From Prorocentrum cordatum (taxonomy: Eukaryota > Sar > Dinophyceae > Prorocentrales > Prorocentraceae), in NCBI GenBank assembly GCA_963575745.1, contig CAUYUJ010021029.1:18501-82500 (forward strand): DNA of 64,000 nt, read 5' to 3'. Position 1 is the first letter of the stretch; the number at the start of each line of letters is the position of its first letter. This document shows positions 10,631 through 20,600 of the stretch, piece after piece. The translations under genes were made by a program, and so were the position numbers. The notes under the pieces are model-generated. The model ran no database searches. It had not been told where the DNA came from and saw nothing but the letters and a program-made list of their open reading frames with translations.

Positions 10631-11116
10631 GACGCCACCAGGGAAAGATTGCAACTGCCGTCGTCGACTGGTTCAAGGAGTGACATCGGCGTTGCCGTTG
10701 GCGCAGTTCCACCGCGAGCCGCTCCAGCCGTGACGTTCGAGACTATTGCCCAAGCCCTGAAAATACGACTGCAACCCTGACTCTGCATGGGGGACTGGAC
10801 AGAAGAAAGATCTTCGTCGCCCACCTCGACGCCGGCAATGTCCACTGGCTCGTCGAGGCTAGCGCTCTCGTTTACCTTCGATCGAACATTCCGCCCCCGT
10901 TTCGCGACGGCCCGCTGGGCCCCCCCTGGGGGCGGAGAACCCCCTGAAGTCTTCAACTCGAGTCGGGGAAGGCAAGGCTCTGCCCCGGGGCGCGAGATCC
11001 TGGCCAGATGTTTTCTATGCCTCGCTACAGGGAACGAGAACAGAGGAAGAGTAAGAAGAAGAAGACCAAAAATAATAAGAAGAAGACGAGGGGAGAGGCG
11101 GGGGAGAAGGACGGGG
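10631..11116 (-). pseudogene. Copia integrase-RT linker region
   Basis: It continues the frame of the RT N-terminus upward with acidic and Ser-rich linker sequence (for example SASLDEPVDIAGVEVGDEDL). Purine/pyrimidine triplet repeats follow at 11035-11110 just before the (GA)n that bounds element B. No separate domain recognised. Confidence 0.45.
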
Positions 11117-11144
11117 GCGAGAGAGAGAGAGAGAGAGAGAGAGA
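11117..11144. repeat. (GA)n at the 3' side of element B
   Basis: A short GA tract directly abuts the conserved 3' end of element B. The opposite end of B abuts a much longer GA tract of the same polarity. Confidence 0.85.
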
Positions 11145-11490
11145 CCGGACAAGTAGGCGGACCAGGATCCGTCCGCGAGGCGCACTGCGGTGCGACAACC
11201 CGCAAAACACTATTAGCGGCGGTGCAGCCTTAAGATACGCGGGCGGGCAACAGACCCCCTCCCCCGGCGCATTGCGTCTGAAGCTACGGACGGCGGACAG
11301 ACTGCGAAGATCTCACGTGTCAGACCGCGTGACGAAGAAGGCCCCAACAACAAAGGCGACGTGCGGACACGTGGCTAGGCGGCTTGGCAGACCGCCAGTT
11401 GGGCGCTTGGCCGCAGCGCGGCGCGCAGGGACGGGGCACCCCCCGCCCCCACGCCCTGACACCGTGGACGCGGGGCCACGCGTGCACACG
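11145..11490 (-). repeat. 3' region of element B, shared with A
   Basis: It aligns to 33117-33460 with blocks such as GTCCGCGAGGCGCACTGCGG, CACTATTAGCGGCGGTGCAG, CCTTAAGATACG and GGGCGCTTGGCCGCAGCGCG. It lies just after the stop of ORF4 and is the likely site of reverse-transcriptase recognition. GGCGGAC/GTCCG pairs near the outer end could fold. Confidence 0.85.
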
Positions 11491-11510
11491 GGCAGGCAGA
11501 ATGGCGGAGA

Positions 11511-14500
11511 TTAGCGCGGGGCTCCAGGCGGAGCGCCGCGGAGCGATGACAGCATAGCATGGAGGGTGAGTGGCGGCGCAGCACCATCGGGCGGGGGTGT
11601 AAGCAGCTCGGCGAAGGCACGACCGGCGCGGTGGAGGCGCTGGAGCAAAGGGCCTTGACGGGCTTGGGCAGCGGCAAGGTCGGCGGCGAGAGCTGCGCAC
11701 CTCTGCTGGAGAGCGGCCGTAGACTGGGACAGCTCGGCTTCGCGGTCGGTGCGGGGCGGCTGCTCTGTGCCCGCGGCCGCGGGCCTCGCGGCGGGGACGA
11801 GGTCATCGGTGCGCCTGGCCAGGTGGTGGACCAGCGCGGTGCGGCGGTCCGTGCGCTGGCGGCCGTCGCCGTGGCGAGGCGACTGGAGGGTGTCGCGCGG
11901 TCCCAGGGCTGAAGCCGCTGGGGCCACGCCCCATGAGGACGGAGGAGCCGCAGCCTCGCAGCCTGCAACAGTAGGAGCGTGGACGGGGCGCGACGGCCTA
12001 ACTGGCTCAGTGCCCTGCGGGGGGGCTGAAGCCGCCCCCACGGGCTGGCGCTGGTGGGGGGAAGGGGTTGGTGGCACGGGGGGAACAATCATGATGCCGT
12101 GCGAGGGCTCAGAGGTCGGCCGCGTGACCGGGTGGCGACTCGATGAAGCGGCATCGTCGGCAGCGTGGGGTGTCGGCGGGACGTCGTCTATGCTGCCACC
12201 CAATCCGAGGGGATCATAAAAGTCCTCGTCGGCGTCTTGGAGGTGAGCGACGTCATCATGTGGGTGCGGTGCCGCTCTCGGTGGCGGAGTCGAGGTGGGC
12301 GTCGTGCGGATGCCCGACGGGGCAAGGTTGGCGCTGGCTGGCCCGTCGTCCAGGAAGTCTAGTCCCCCGCCGAAGCCGAACGGGTCGTCCTCCTGTTCGT
12401 CGTACATCGCACGTTGGGCCTCGGCCCAGAGCTCGTCCGGGTTCTGCGGGATGTCTGGTCCAGCCGCGGGTGGTGCCTGGTCCGACAGCAGGGGGTTCGG
12501 TTCCATTTTGCTGAGTTCAGCCGCTGTAAACCCAGCCCTGCGGTGTGGGAGCGGCAGAGTACGGTGTCTGCGCTCGTAGATGGCGACAGCGACCCCGTGA
12601 AGCACGGTCGCTTGGCGATGTCGTGTTTTGGCAGCTTCAACGATGTCGTCGGGGAGGTTGTGCGTGCGTGCCGCCGCTGTGGCAAGGGCGTCGGCCTGAC
12701 GGTTGAACTCCTCCGCGATGGGCCCGATGAGCCCAAGGTCGATGCCCAGGTCTCCCAGGTGGCTGGCGACTTTTTCGACGCGAAACATGTCGGGCTTGGC
12801 CATGACACATCGGTGAATCATTGCCCAGAGCTCCGCGTGCGTGCCCTGCGGCGCTGGATGTCCGTCGATGATGCTTTGGAACCCATCGACCACCGCCTGG
12901 TTGTCCACGAAGACGTGCACGGGCCGTTCGGCACACGCCGTAAGGTGGACGATGGCAAGGGTCTCCGCAACCTGGGCGTTCTGCGTTAGGCCGTGAACGC
13001 GTGCACTGTAGTTCATGCGGTGGTCGATGCCGTAGTAGACGCCGTAGCCCGCTCGTGCTAGGAGTGGGATGGCTTGGTTGGTGCACGCACCGTCCGTGGC
13101 AGCATAGACCCATGTCCATCCAGTGTCGTTGTCAAGGTAGGTGGTGTAGGTGTCCTGGGCTGAAGCCGCAGGATCACCCTCAGGGGGGGGCCGCGGGATG
13201 GGCTGTGGCAGCGGGTCCCTCGCGAGGTCGGCCTGCAGGTCGAGGAGGGCTGGGTCTTCGTCGAAGAGCCCGCAGTGTCTTGTGTGCGGCGGAAGACGGG
13301 CCCACTGGTCGTCACTGATGAGGGTGGTGAGAGGAACTCTTTCTCGGGCCCAGCACTTACAGTCGCGGACAGTGTGCTCCTGAGTTTCCTCTTCCTCGTC
13401 GCAGTAGCGGCACATGGGGCTGGGGTCTGCCGACGTGTTGGATCGGGATCGTCGCTGTTGGGTGTGGTCCCCGCCCGACAGGTAGTTCAGGAGGAGCGCC
13501 AGCTGCCAGGCAGTGCATTTGGCTGCTCCTTTGGTTCGCGCGAGCCACGTGCTGGCGAAGAGGTCAAGGCCCTGTCTGACCGAGGCGAGGTAGCCAAGGT
13601 CGTGTCGCCGTGGCTTGATCTTCCGCAGAAATGCCCTGCGTTGTGAGGCCCGCAGCATGTGCAGGAAGGCGTTTTGGGGTAGATTCAGCCAGCTGATCGG
13701 GCAGCCCCAGTCATCGTACATGATGCCAAATGTGGGCCAGGTCCATCGGAGCTGCTGGAGTGACTGGACGAGTCGCCCGACGGGTCCTCCACCAAACAGG
13801 GTCTGGACGTGGTGATGGAGGTCTCTGGCGAGCCCGCAGAGTGTGGCGTCGCGGTTAACCTGCCGCCGCAGGCACAGGAATGCTTCACGCTGCGTGATGG
13901 CGTCGATCTCAAGGGCGTGTCCCGGCACGCACACGGCCATGAGAGTCCAGAACTCGACCCACTTGTTCCCCTTGGGGCGGATAGCCGCCTTGAGGGCGTG
14001 GTTGTAGGCAGTCTTGGCTGGGCCTGATGGTGCTTGGATGTCGGTGCCCGTGGTGCAGACGCTGGCGGCCAGGGATCGGGCGTGCCGCGCCTTGATAAGC
14101 ATCGGCGACGGGAGCTTGCCAATGCGCGGCAGGCGGATAGTCGCCCTCCGCACACGGGCGTCTGCGGTGGCCGTGAGGTTAAGCGCGGCTGGAGCCGGCG
14201 CTGCCTCGGCGTTGATGTAACTCCCGACGAGCTTGAAGGAATCGACCACTCGGAGGGGGCGATCCGCCAGTGTGAGCTGGGTGACGGCGGCGTGCAGCTC
14301 ATCGGTGAGCGCCCACCCTGCCACTTTACCAGGGTGAATGCGTTGACCGGAGAATCGGTCAAACTTGGCGGTTTCGTCGAGAGATTTCTGCAGCTCAGGA
14401 GCGGTGTGGGTAGTGGAGTTGCTGTCGTCAACGAAGGTAGTGCTGAGTGATCGAGGAACGTATCGGTGCTGCCTCTTTGTCCACACGCACATGAGCAGCT

Positions 14501-17500
14501 TGATGTCATCCAGGGACCACGAGCTGCCCTGGAGGTGACCGTTTGTCCTGGCCAGGTCCCTGGAGTACGCTCCGTTCATGCGGATGTAGCGTTTGTGGTG
14601 TCTGTAGAAGTTTCGGCGGACAGTAACGATGTCTTGTGGGCACCCCGCGTGCAGCGCAAGGTTTAGACAGATGTCCGTGATGAGGTAGTCGAAGCACTTC
14701 TGTCGGTCAAGGGCTGCTCCAGCTAAGGGGAGGAGTAAAGTCCTGGCGTGTTCGATGCGCAGGGCGAGAGAAGTGCTGACATCCCCAATGGTGGCTTTGG
14801 GAACGGCGCCGAAGCTCGTGGCATGGGTCCATCCTTGCCGCCAGGTCGTGAGGCTACGGTAGGCCGGCGCCTCCCACGCATACATCCACACGGAAAGAAC
14901 CGAGAGAAGCCGTTGGTCCGTCGGGAGTTCCCCTCGGCCTTTTCGGAGGCACGGGTTTGGCACGTGCAGGAGGGGCTCGGGGATGGTGCCAGTGCGTTGC
15001 ATAGCACGTAAGACGCTGGCGAAGAGGCGAAGGATGTCGTCGGGTAACTCCTTTGCCTCCTTGGTCGTCCAGCCGTCGAGTCCCCCCGCGCGGCGCGGTG
15101 AACGGGTGCGAATGAAGTGGATGAGTTGGTCGTCGGTAAGGTGGAAGGGGGCTGCTGGTGATGGCGTAGGCAGCTCTTGGCGGTATTCGTCGTAGAAGTC
15201 CGCCCACGTCGGCATAGCTTCGGCGTCATGGCCCGCGCGAGCGCGGTACGTGCCCAGGATGGGCTCCCAGGTGTCGACCATAAGCTTGAGCATGTCTTTG
15301 GTGTTGGCAACGATAGCGTTGGCGGGGAGGGCGTCGGGAACCTGGGCTGGTAGTGGGCCACGAATGGGGCCGTCGTCGTTGTCCGTGTCGGGCGAGCTAC
15401 CGTCGCCGGGGCTGAAGCCGCCGGCGTCGGTGTCGGCGTCACTGTCGTCCGTGCTAGCTTGGTCAGGGTTGAAGGCGGTGATGTCGCAGTGGAGCTGTGC
15501 ATCGTCGGGAGTGGTAGGCGTGCGGAGATACGCCGTGGGCGAGCAGTCGGCAGCCCGTGCGTATATGGCCGCCTTTCGCCCGCTTGGCTCGCGGACGCCC
15601 TCAGACCAGATCTTGATGCGTTCAGCTTTGGCTCGGTTTGCACGTCGCGCCAGCTCCGAGTCTAGATTTTGGATCAGACGATCGAGCTGCTCTCCGCGTG
15701 GCGCTGGCACGTCGGGGGTCCAGGCGTCAGGAAAAGCCAGGAGGGCCGTGGGGCGCAGCTTGTGGCAGAGAAGGCGGGCCGCGGCCCACGTGCAGTCGAT
15801 GCGTTGCGCCAGGTGCGGCGGGATAGCACGGCAGTCTATATGATGGTGCAGTCCGATGAAGCGAAGCTCGCAAAGTTGCCGATGGAGCTTGCGAAGGCGG
15901 TTCATGTGAATCGTGGAAGCTCCGTAGGTGGGAAAGGCGCGGGGGACGGCGGGTCGCTCCTCGAACGTGGGTGTGAGCCCGTGCATGGTAGGGGCCTTCT
16001 TTTTTGGGTGGTCTGGCGGTGGGGGCGGCAGGTCCCGCAGCCGGGTGAGATGGTACTCATGGCTGGCCTCGTTTGCCAGGGCGAACATGCGTTCCACATC
16101 GTCGCGTGCGTCAGCCTGCTCCATGCGGTCGTGGTATCGTCCGGCGATGTGGGTCCCTAGTGCCTGGAGTTCGTGGTCCTCATGAGCTCCGTCGTTTGGA
16201 GGGTATGGCGTGGGGGCCAAAAGGCGTGGGGCCGTGTGATCGAGGCGGCTTAGGTCGAGTGTGACCTGCAGGCCAACATGGGACTTCGCTGGCAAGTCAC
16301 GCAGATAGCAGAAGTCGGTGACAAGGGATCGCGCAGCTTGGTTGGCGATGACATAGTCGATGCGCGAAGTGCGGGGGCACTTGGTGACGCGGTCCCAGTC
16401 AGGGATATTGCCATATGTGTGCATGGTGTGGTCTGGTGTGCCTTCAGCGACGTTGGACCATCCGTGCTGCATCATGTGCAGCAGGTGTGGATTGTCGTCG
16501 ATGTTCGTGTTGGCGTCCATACAAATGAAATACGGGGCTGAGCCGACCCTCGCGGCGGCGCAATCAGCAAGCCGAAATATATCGGTGCTGTCCCCTCCAG
16601 CGACCCCGTAGAGGCTCGCAATGTAGATCCCAGCGGGACCGTGGTTGTTTCGTCGCCGCCTGCGGCGGTGCTGGGTGCAGAGCGGGAGGAAGACCTCGTG
16701 CCATCGTTTCTTGGCCTTGAGGGTGGCGATACAGGTCGCAATGTCGTCGACGGTGGAGTCGACGATGGCGTCCTTAGAGAGGATGGCAACCCCGCCCGAG
16801 GCGCCGGTGTTGCCCTCGACCGTGTGGTCCGTGCCACCGTGAGCAGCTTTGCGCTGGGCACGCGCCAGGTCCAGGTCAGGTCCCAGACTGGCCTGGTATC
16901 CTCCGTGGTGTGGATTGGCGGCGTTGGTGGCGATGGCTTGCCTGGTAGTCTTGGCATGACGGGTCTCCTGCAGCGCTATGACCGCGGCGTTGTGGTCGAC
17001 ACCTAGGGCGGTAATGGTTGGCCAGTTCGCTGGAAGACTCGTGATGTTGAGGCTGACGAGGTGGATGGAGCGACCTGGCCCATCTCCGTCGGTGGAGCTG
17101 GGGTTAGCACGCCCCGCACGGTGGAGGGCGGCCTGGCCGTCACCCAGGTAGGAGGCTTGGCCACAGTAGGAGCTCATGGCGTCGCAGCAGATTGGCTTGG
17201 ACGGGGCTGAAGCCGCCGTCGGGCCAAAAGTGTAGGCAAGGCATGGTCGACGCTGCGCCGGGGGGGGTTCATAAACATCGGCAAAACTGCCTCGAAAAAA
17301 CCTCCTCACTCCTGTACCGTGGGGGGCGGAGGGAGGAAAGGTGAGACGGCAACAGGGGGAGAGGGAGGCGACTCCTCGATCCATCCTGCCGAGCGCAAGA
17401 GCAAAAACAAACCAGCGGCGGCAGCGCGGCGCGGCAGCGGCGCAGCGCGCGCGCGAATACTGCGCACGCGACACCGCTGGTCCGTCCTGCGGCGGCGCGC

Positions 17501-17681
17501 CCGCCCCGTCAGTGCCGTGATGAGCAGCATCAGCTGGAACAGCTTGTTCGTGTGCGCCCTCCGCGCTCGCCTCGGGCGGTGGGCCCTGTGGCTGCGGCGG
17601 CGCACGCCCTGCCAGCGCGTCAGCCACTAGCTGGGCGTGGCGAGCGGCGCGGTCGGTGGCCTGGCGCTGAGCCTCGTCCAT
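11511..17681 (-). CDS. Element B ORF4: endonuclease-RT-zinc-RNase H polyprotein
   Basis: 2056 codons without interruption. Residues ~206-480 are an endonuclease/exonuclease/phosphatase domain: N212 in LNITS, E239 in LQETRH, D389 in MDANTN, SRIDYVIAN at 439, H468 in KSHVG. Residues ~840-1160 are a non-LTR RT: GLDGW at 867, catalytic D992 in ALDRQKCFDY, QGSSWSL at 1051, FVDD at 1083-1086. A C-x2-C...H...C zinc motif is at 1424-1441. RNase H follows: D1530 (ATDGA), E1573, D1593 (FVDNQ), H1641, and N1660/D1664 (NRQAD). The C-terminal ~320 residues are Pro/Ser-rich. This is the enzyme for target-primed reverse transcription. Its first ATG lies inside ORF3, 55 nt before the ORF3 stop and in the -1 frame, so expression needs reinitiation or frameshifting. 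Hairpins near 11902, 12012, 13153, 15404 and 17200 lie inside it. Confidence 0.85.
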   Translation of the reverse strand: MDEAQRQATDRAARHAQLVADALAGRAPPQPQGPPPEASAEGAHEQAVPADAAHHGTDGAGAPPQDGPAVSRAQYSRARCAAAAPRCRRWFVFALALGRMDRGVASLSPCCRLTFPPSAPHGTGVRRFFRGSFADVYEPPPAQRRPCLAYTFGPTAASAPSKPICCDAMSSYCGQASYLGDGQAALHRAGRANPSSTDGDGPGRSIHLVSLNITSLPANWPTITALGVDHNAAVIALQETRHAKTTRQAIATNAANPHHGGYQASLGPDLDLARAQRKAAHGGTDHTVEGNTGASGGVAILSKDAIVDSTVDDIATCIATLKAKKRWHEVFLPLCTQHRRRRRRNNHGPAGIYIASLYGVAGGDSTDIFRLADCAAARVGSAPYFICMDANTNIDDNPHLLHMMQHGWSNVAEGTPDHTMHTYGNIPDWDRVTKCPRTSRIDYVIANQAARSLVTDFCYLRDLPAKSHVGLQVTLDLSRLDHTAPRLLAPTPYPPNDGAHEDHELQALGTHIAGRYHDRMEQADARDDVERMFALANEASHEYHLTRLRDLPPPPPDHPKKKAPTMHGLTPTFEERPAVPRAFPTYGASTIHMNRLRKLHRQLCELRFIGLHHHIDCRAIPPHLAQRIDCTWAAARLLCHKLRPTALLAFPDAWTPDVPAPRGEQLDRLIQNLDSELARRANRAKAERIKIWSEGVREPSGRKAAIYARAADCSPTAYLRTPTTPDDAQLHCDITAFNPDQASTDDSDADTDAGGFSPGDGSSPDTDNDDGPIRGPLPAQVPDALPANAIVANTKDMLKLMVDTWEPILGTYRARAGHDAEAMPTWADFYDEYRQELPTPSPAAPFHLTDDQLIHFIRTRSPRRAGGLDGWTTKEAKELPDDILRLFASVLRAMQRTGTIPEPLLHVPNPCLRKGRGELPTDQRLLSVLSVWMYAWEAPAYRSLTTWRQGWTHATSFGAVPKATIGDVSTSLALRIEHARTLLLPLAGAALDRQKCFDYLITDICLNLALHAGCPQDIVTVRRNFYRHHKRYIRMNGAYSRDLARTNGHLQGSSWSLDDIKLLMCVWTKRQHRYVPRSLSTTFVDDSNSTTHTAPELQKSLDETAKFDRFSGQRIHPGKVAGWALTDELHAAVTQLTLADRPLRVVDSFKLVGSYINAEAAPAPAALNLTATADARVRRATIRLPRIGKLPSPMLIKARHARSLAASVCTTGTDIQAPSGPAKTAYNHALKAAIRPKGNKWVEFWTLMAVCVPGHALEIDAITQREAFLCLRRQVNRDATLCGLARDLHHHVQTLFGGGPVGRLVQSLQQLRWTWPTFGIMYDDWGCPISWLNLPQNAFLHMLRASQRRAFLRKIKPRRHDLGYLASVRQGLDLFASTWLARTKGAAKCTAWQLALLLNYLSGGDHTQQRRSRSNTSADPSPMCRYCDEEEETQEHTVRDCKCWARERVPLTTLISDDQWARLPPHTRHCGLFDEDPALLDLQADLARDPLPQPIPRPPPEGDPAASAQDTYTTYLDNDTGWTWVYAATDGACTNQAIPLLARAGYGVYYGIDHRMNYSARVHGLTQNAQVAETLAIVHLTACAERPVHVFVDNQAVVDGFQSIIDGHPAPQGTHAELWAMIHRCVMAKPDMFRVEKVASHLGDLGIDLGLIGPIAEEFNRQADALATAAARTHNLPDDIVEAAKTRHRQATVLHGVAVAIYERRHRTLPLPHRRAGFTAAELSKMEPNPLLSDQAPPAAGPDIPQNPDELWAEAQRAMYDEQEDDPFGFGGGLDFLDDGPASANLAPSGIRTTPTSTPPPRAAPHPHDDVAHLQDADEDFYDPLGLGGSIDDVPPTPHAADDAASSSRHPVTRPTSEPSHGIMIVPPVPPTPSPHQRQPVGAASAPPQGTEPVRPSRPVHAPTVAGCEAAAPPSSWGVAPAASALGPRDTLQSPRHGDGRQRTDRRTALVHHLARRTDDLVPAARPAAAGTEQPPRTDREAELSQSTAALQQRCAALAADLAAAQARQGPLLQRLHRAGRAFAELLTPPPDGAAPPLTLHAMLSSLRGAPPGAPR
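11902..11922 (-). repeat. Hairpin h1
   Basis: Plus strand: CCCAG, GGC, TGAA loop, GCC, bulged G, CTGGG. ORF4 reads it as APAASALG. Confidence 0.7.
12012..12045 (-). repeat. Hairpin h2
   Basis: GGGGG/CCCCC around GGC-TGAA-GCC with bulged G, then a C·A position (G·U in sense RNA) and an outer GCCC/GGGC. Read in ORF4 as GAASAPPQG. Confidence 0.7.
13153..13173 (-). repeat. Hairpin h3
   Basis: TCCTG/CAGGA around GGC-TGAA-GCC with bulged G. Read in ORF4 as DPAASAQD. Confidence 0.7.
15404..15426 (-). repeat. Hairpin h4
   Basis: CGCCGG/CCGGCG around GGC-TGAA-GCC with bulged G. Read in ORF4 in a different phase, as GGFSPGD. Confidence 0.75.
17200..17220 (-). repeat. Hairpin h5
   Basis: GACGG/CCGTC around GGC-TGAA-GCC with bulged G. 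Read in ORF4 as TAASAPSK. Confidence 0.7.
17627..17681 (-). promoter_or_regulatory. ORF3/ORF4 overlap (55 nt, -1 frame)
   Basis: The ORF3 stop TAG (17629-17627) lies downstream of the first ORF4 ATG (17681-17679). ORF4 is in the -1 frame relative to ORF3. I see no classic X-XXY-YYZ slippery heptamer in the overlap, which makes termination-reinitiation or leaky scanning as likely as frameshifting. Confidence 0.6.
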
Positions 17682-20600
17682 GCCCGCTGCCGTGAGGCTC
17701 GCGTTGCGGACAGGGCTGACTCCACGCGGGGCCGCCGCTGCCGCGGCAGCGGCAGAGGTGGCGGGGGCGCCGCCGTGGCTCTGAGGAGACAGCGGTGAGC
17801 CGCCGCCGAAGCCCGCCGCGAGGTCCTTGACGGAGTACTTGTGCTTGTAGGGGTCGAAGGTCGGCGCCTCGTCGGGGGCGACGACGCGGGTGGCGGTGGC
17901 AGCTCCTGGTCCGTGGACGGCGTCGGCTCGAGGTCGACCTCGTTAGGGTCTTTGGCGCCGGCACCGAAACGTGGCACCACCTCGGGGGCTTGGGCGTCAG
18001 CCTGAGTCTCGCGGGGCGGCGAGCTCGTGGAACTCCCAGGGGGCTTGCGCGAGCTGTGGCGGCTGCTGGGCCGGCTGCGCGGGACGCGCCCGCCCGTGTG
18101 GCGGTCACGTGGCGAGGCCGCCTGGGCGTTGGCGCGCGCAGAGTCCGCCCTGCTCGGGGAGCGGATCGGCGCTGCGCTGGGTGCTGGGCTGGGCGGGCGG
18201 GAGCCGCCTGTGCCGCCCGCCGCCGAGGCTGCAGCCTGGTCAGGGTCGGCGGCGTCAGGCCGGGGGCTGACGCGGTGGGCACTACCCTCGCTGTGCCGCG
18301 GGGAGGCGCTGTGGTGTGCCTGGGTGTGCGTGAGGACGAGCGGGACGAGCGGCTGCCGCTCGCGCTCAGGGGGGGCGGGCTTTGCCTGGGCAGGGCGCTG
18401 CGCTGCGGCCACGTTTGGCGGGGGCGTGTGTTGGCGCGGTTGCCAGGCGCGCACGTTCGCCTCGCGCCATCCTTCGGGGCGCCCTGTCCTGCCGCGGCTT
18501 GGCGCAGCCCCCTGGGCTGAAGCCGCAGGGGGTGCCGCTGCGGACTGGTTGCTGGCGGTGCTGTCGTGGCGGCCTGGGTAATGGCCCCAGGCACGCGTGG
18601 ACCCTGGCGCGGGCGAGGTGGCCCGTGGGGGAGCCTGCGCGAGTGCGCGCGGGTAGCCGACGACCGCTGGGTGCACCCTGGCGTGGGGGACGTGGCCGTA
18701 GCTGGAGGCGGCTGCCCCTGCCGCCGCGGGCCTGGCACCAATGGGGCCACGGTGGTAGGCGGCGCCTCCGCCGTACACCGCTCTGTCGCCTGTCGGGACG
18801 CGCGCGGGAGAGCGGTTGCGTGGCGTGCTCGGCTGACCTGCGTCACGTTGGTCGCGCTGCTGGGTGCGCTGCTGGTGCTGCTGGTAGCGCTGTTGGTCGG
18901 CTCTCGAGAGCGGGCGGGTGTCGGGGAGGATGGGCGGCACGTCGGGCCGCCGCCAGCCCTGGTAGACGTGCTCGAAGGCATGGTCTGGGTAAGTCTCCCC
19001 GTCAGGTGAGTAGCGCCGTACATGCTCCACGAAGTCAATGTTCTGCGGCTCGGGGAGCACCGTGATGTTCACAGCCCGCTGGTGCGCTGGTCCATAGAGA
19101 CAGAAGCTACCACGGTTGCTGCGGTCGTGGTTCAACTCGGCTTCGGTCGTGGCACGACTCACCATGGCGTCACAGAGGCGCATGTCGTAGTCGAGAGCTT
19201 GAGGCCCAGGGCCGCCCTCGGCATCCCAGTACAGTACCACGTCCCGCCAGCGCGTGCGGGTAGTGTGGATGCGCTCGGCGATAGACTCGCAGACGGTCCT
19301 GACTGTGACACGATCCCTGTACATGTTGGTGATGGCTAGGGAGTAAGGTCGGCGCACCGCTTTGTTGAAGATGAAATCTTCCTTGAGGGCCTGGTGCGGG
19401 CCGAAGAGCACGTAGCCTTCCTTCCACAGCGGTTGGTCGGGAGACGGGTCTTCAGGCATCCCCGTCCCTGTGAACCCTGGTGGCCGCCTCGTGCCGTCGG
19501 GCAATCCCTGCTTGGGGACGCGACGCGGCCTCGGTGGTAGATACCATTGGCCCTGGTATCCTGCTTGGCCTGGTTGCGGAGGCTCCCCCCCGGGGCCTGA
19601 AGGCGCTCGGGGGGGCTCCATGAGGTCGTGCTGGGCTGGCGCGTTGCCGTATTGGCGGGCGAGGATGTGCGGAGGCATCCCTGTGGCACGGACGTCGAAC
19701 AGGCTGTGCGGACGAGGCGGATGCGGGCATCTGCTGGAGAGGCAGCATGTGTCGGCGGCCCTGTCGTCGGTGCTGTACACGCACGTCCAGCTGTTGCAAG
19801 AGTAGTCCGTGGACCAGTCCATAGGTGCACGCAGTCCGCTGAGGGAGCAGTCCGGGCACGTCGGTTGGCCCGAGGTGCCGAGCTGCGTGTTGCGGCGGGC
19901 AGCACAATACTGGCAGCATTGGAATCGGCACTGTAGGCAAATCCAGCGTCCTGGTAGGGGCGGGAACGCTTGCTCGTCGGTGACTGCGTCGTCTGGGTGG
20001 GGTCGGGGTCGATCCCACAAAGGCCAGACGTCGGCGAACCAGGACTGGCCTGTAGTGCGGACCGCCTCCGCGGGGAGGCGAGCGTCGTCAGCATGGCGCT
20101 GGATCCACTGGGGCCCCAGGTCCGCTGCGATCATGACCGTGCGCCAAGTGTCGTCCGCCTTGACGTGGACTTGGGTCGGTGCCCAGAGCCTGGTGGTGGT
20201 GTCGCCGTGGTCGTGGTGAAGGATGACCCAGCCATCGCGACCCGCAACCGCAGGGTCAGTAACGCGGTGGCCCACAACGGTCGCCCCCCACGGTAGGTAG
20301 GCGCCATCGTGATGCTCGCCTGGGTCGAGCCAGACCTCGACGCCAGGGGCGTTCACACGGGACCGCACATCGCGGACGTGGAAGGCGAGGACGTGGTAGG
20401 CGGTCGGCTCCTCTTCCGTCTCGATGTGCTCCCACGTATCGATGTCGCTGCTGTCAGAGGCGGAGTTGCCGCCGCTCTGCCGTGACGAACGTGAGGCGGA
20501 GCGCCGTGAGCGAGCATGGCCTCGGGCGAGGGCGGCGGCCGCGCTGATAAGGGACGGCGTACGGCGGTCGTCGGCTCCCGATGCCGTCGGTGAGCGGTCT

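Noticed and set aside
17627-17690. Classic -1 frameshift signal at the ORF3/ORF4 junction
   Set aside because: No X-XXY-YYZ heptamer was found in the overlap; recoding remains possible but is unsupported.
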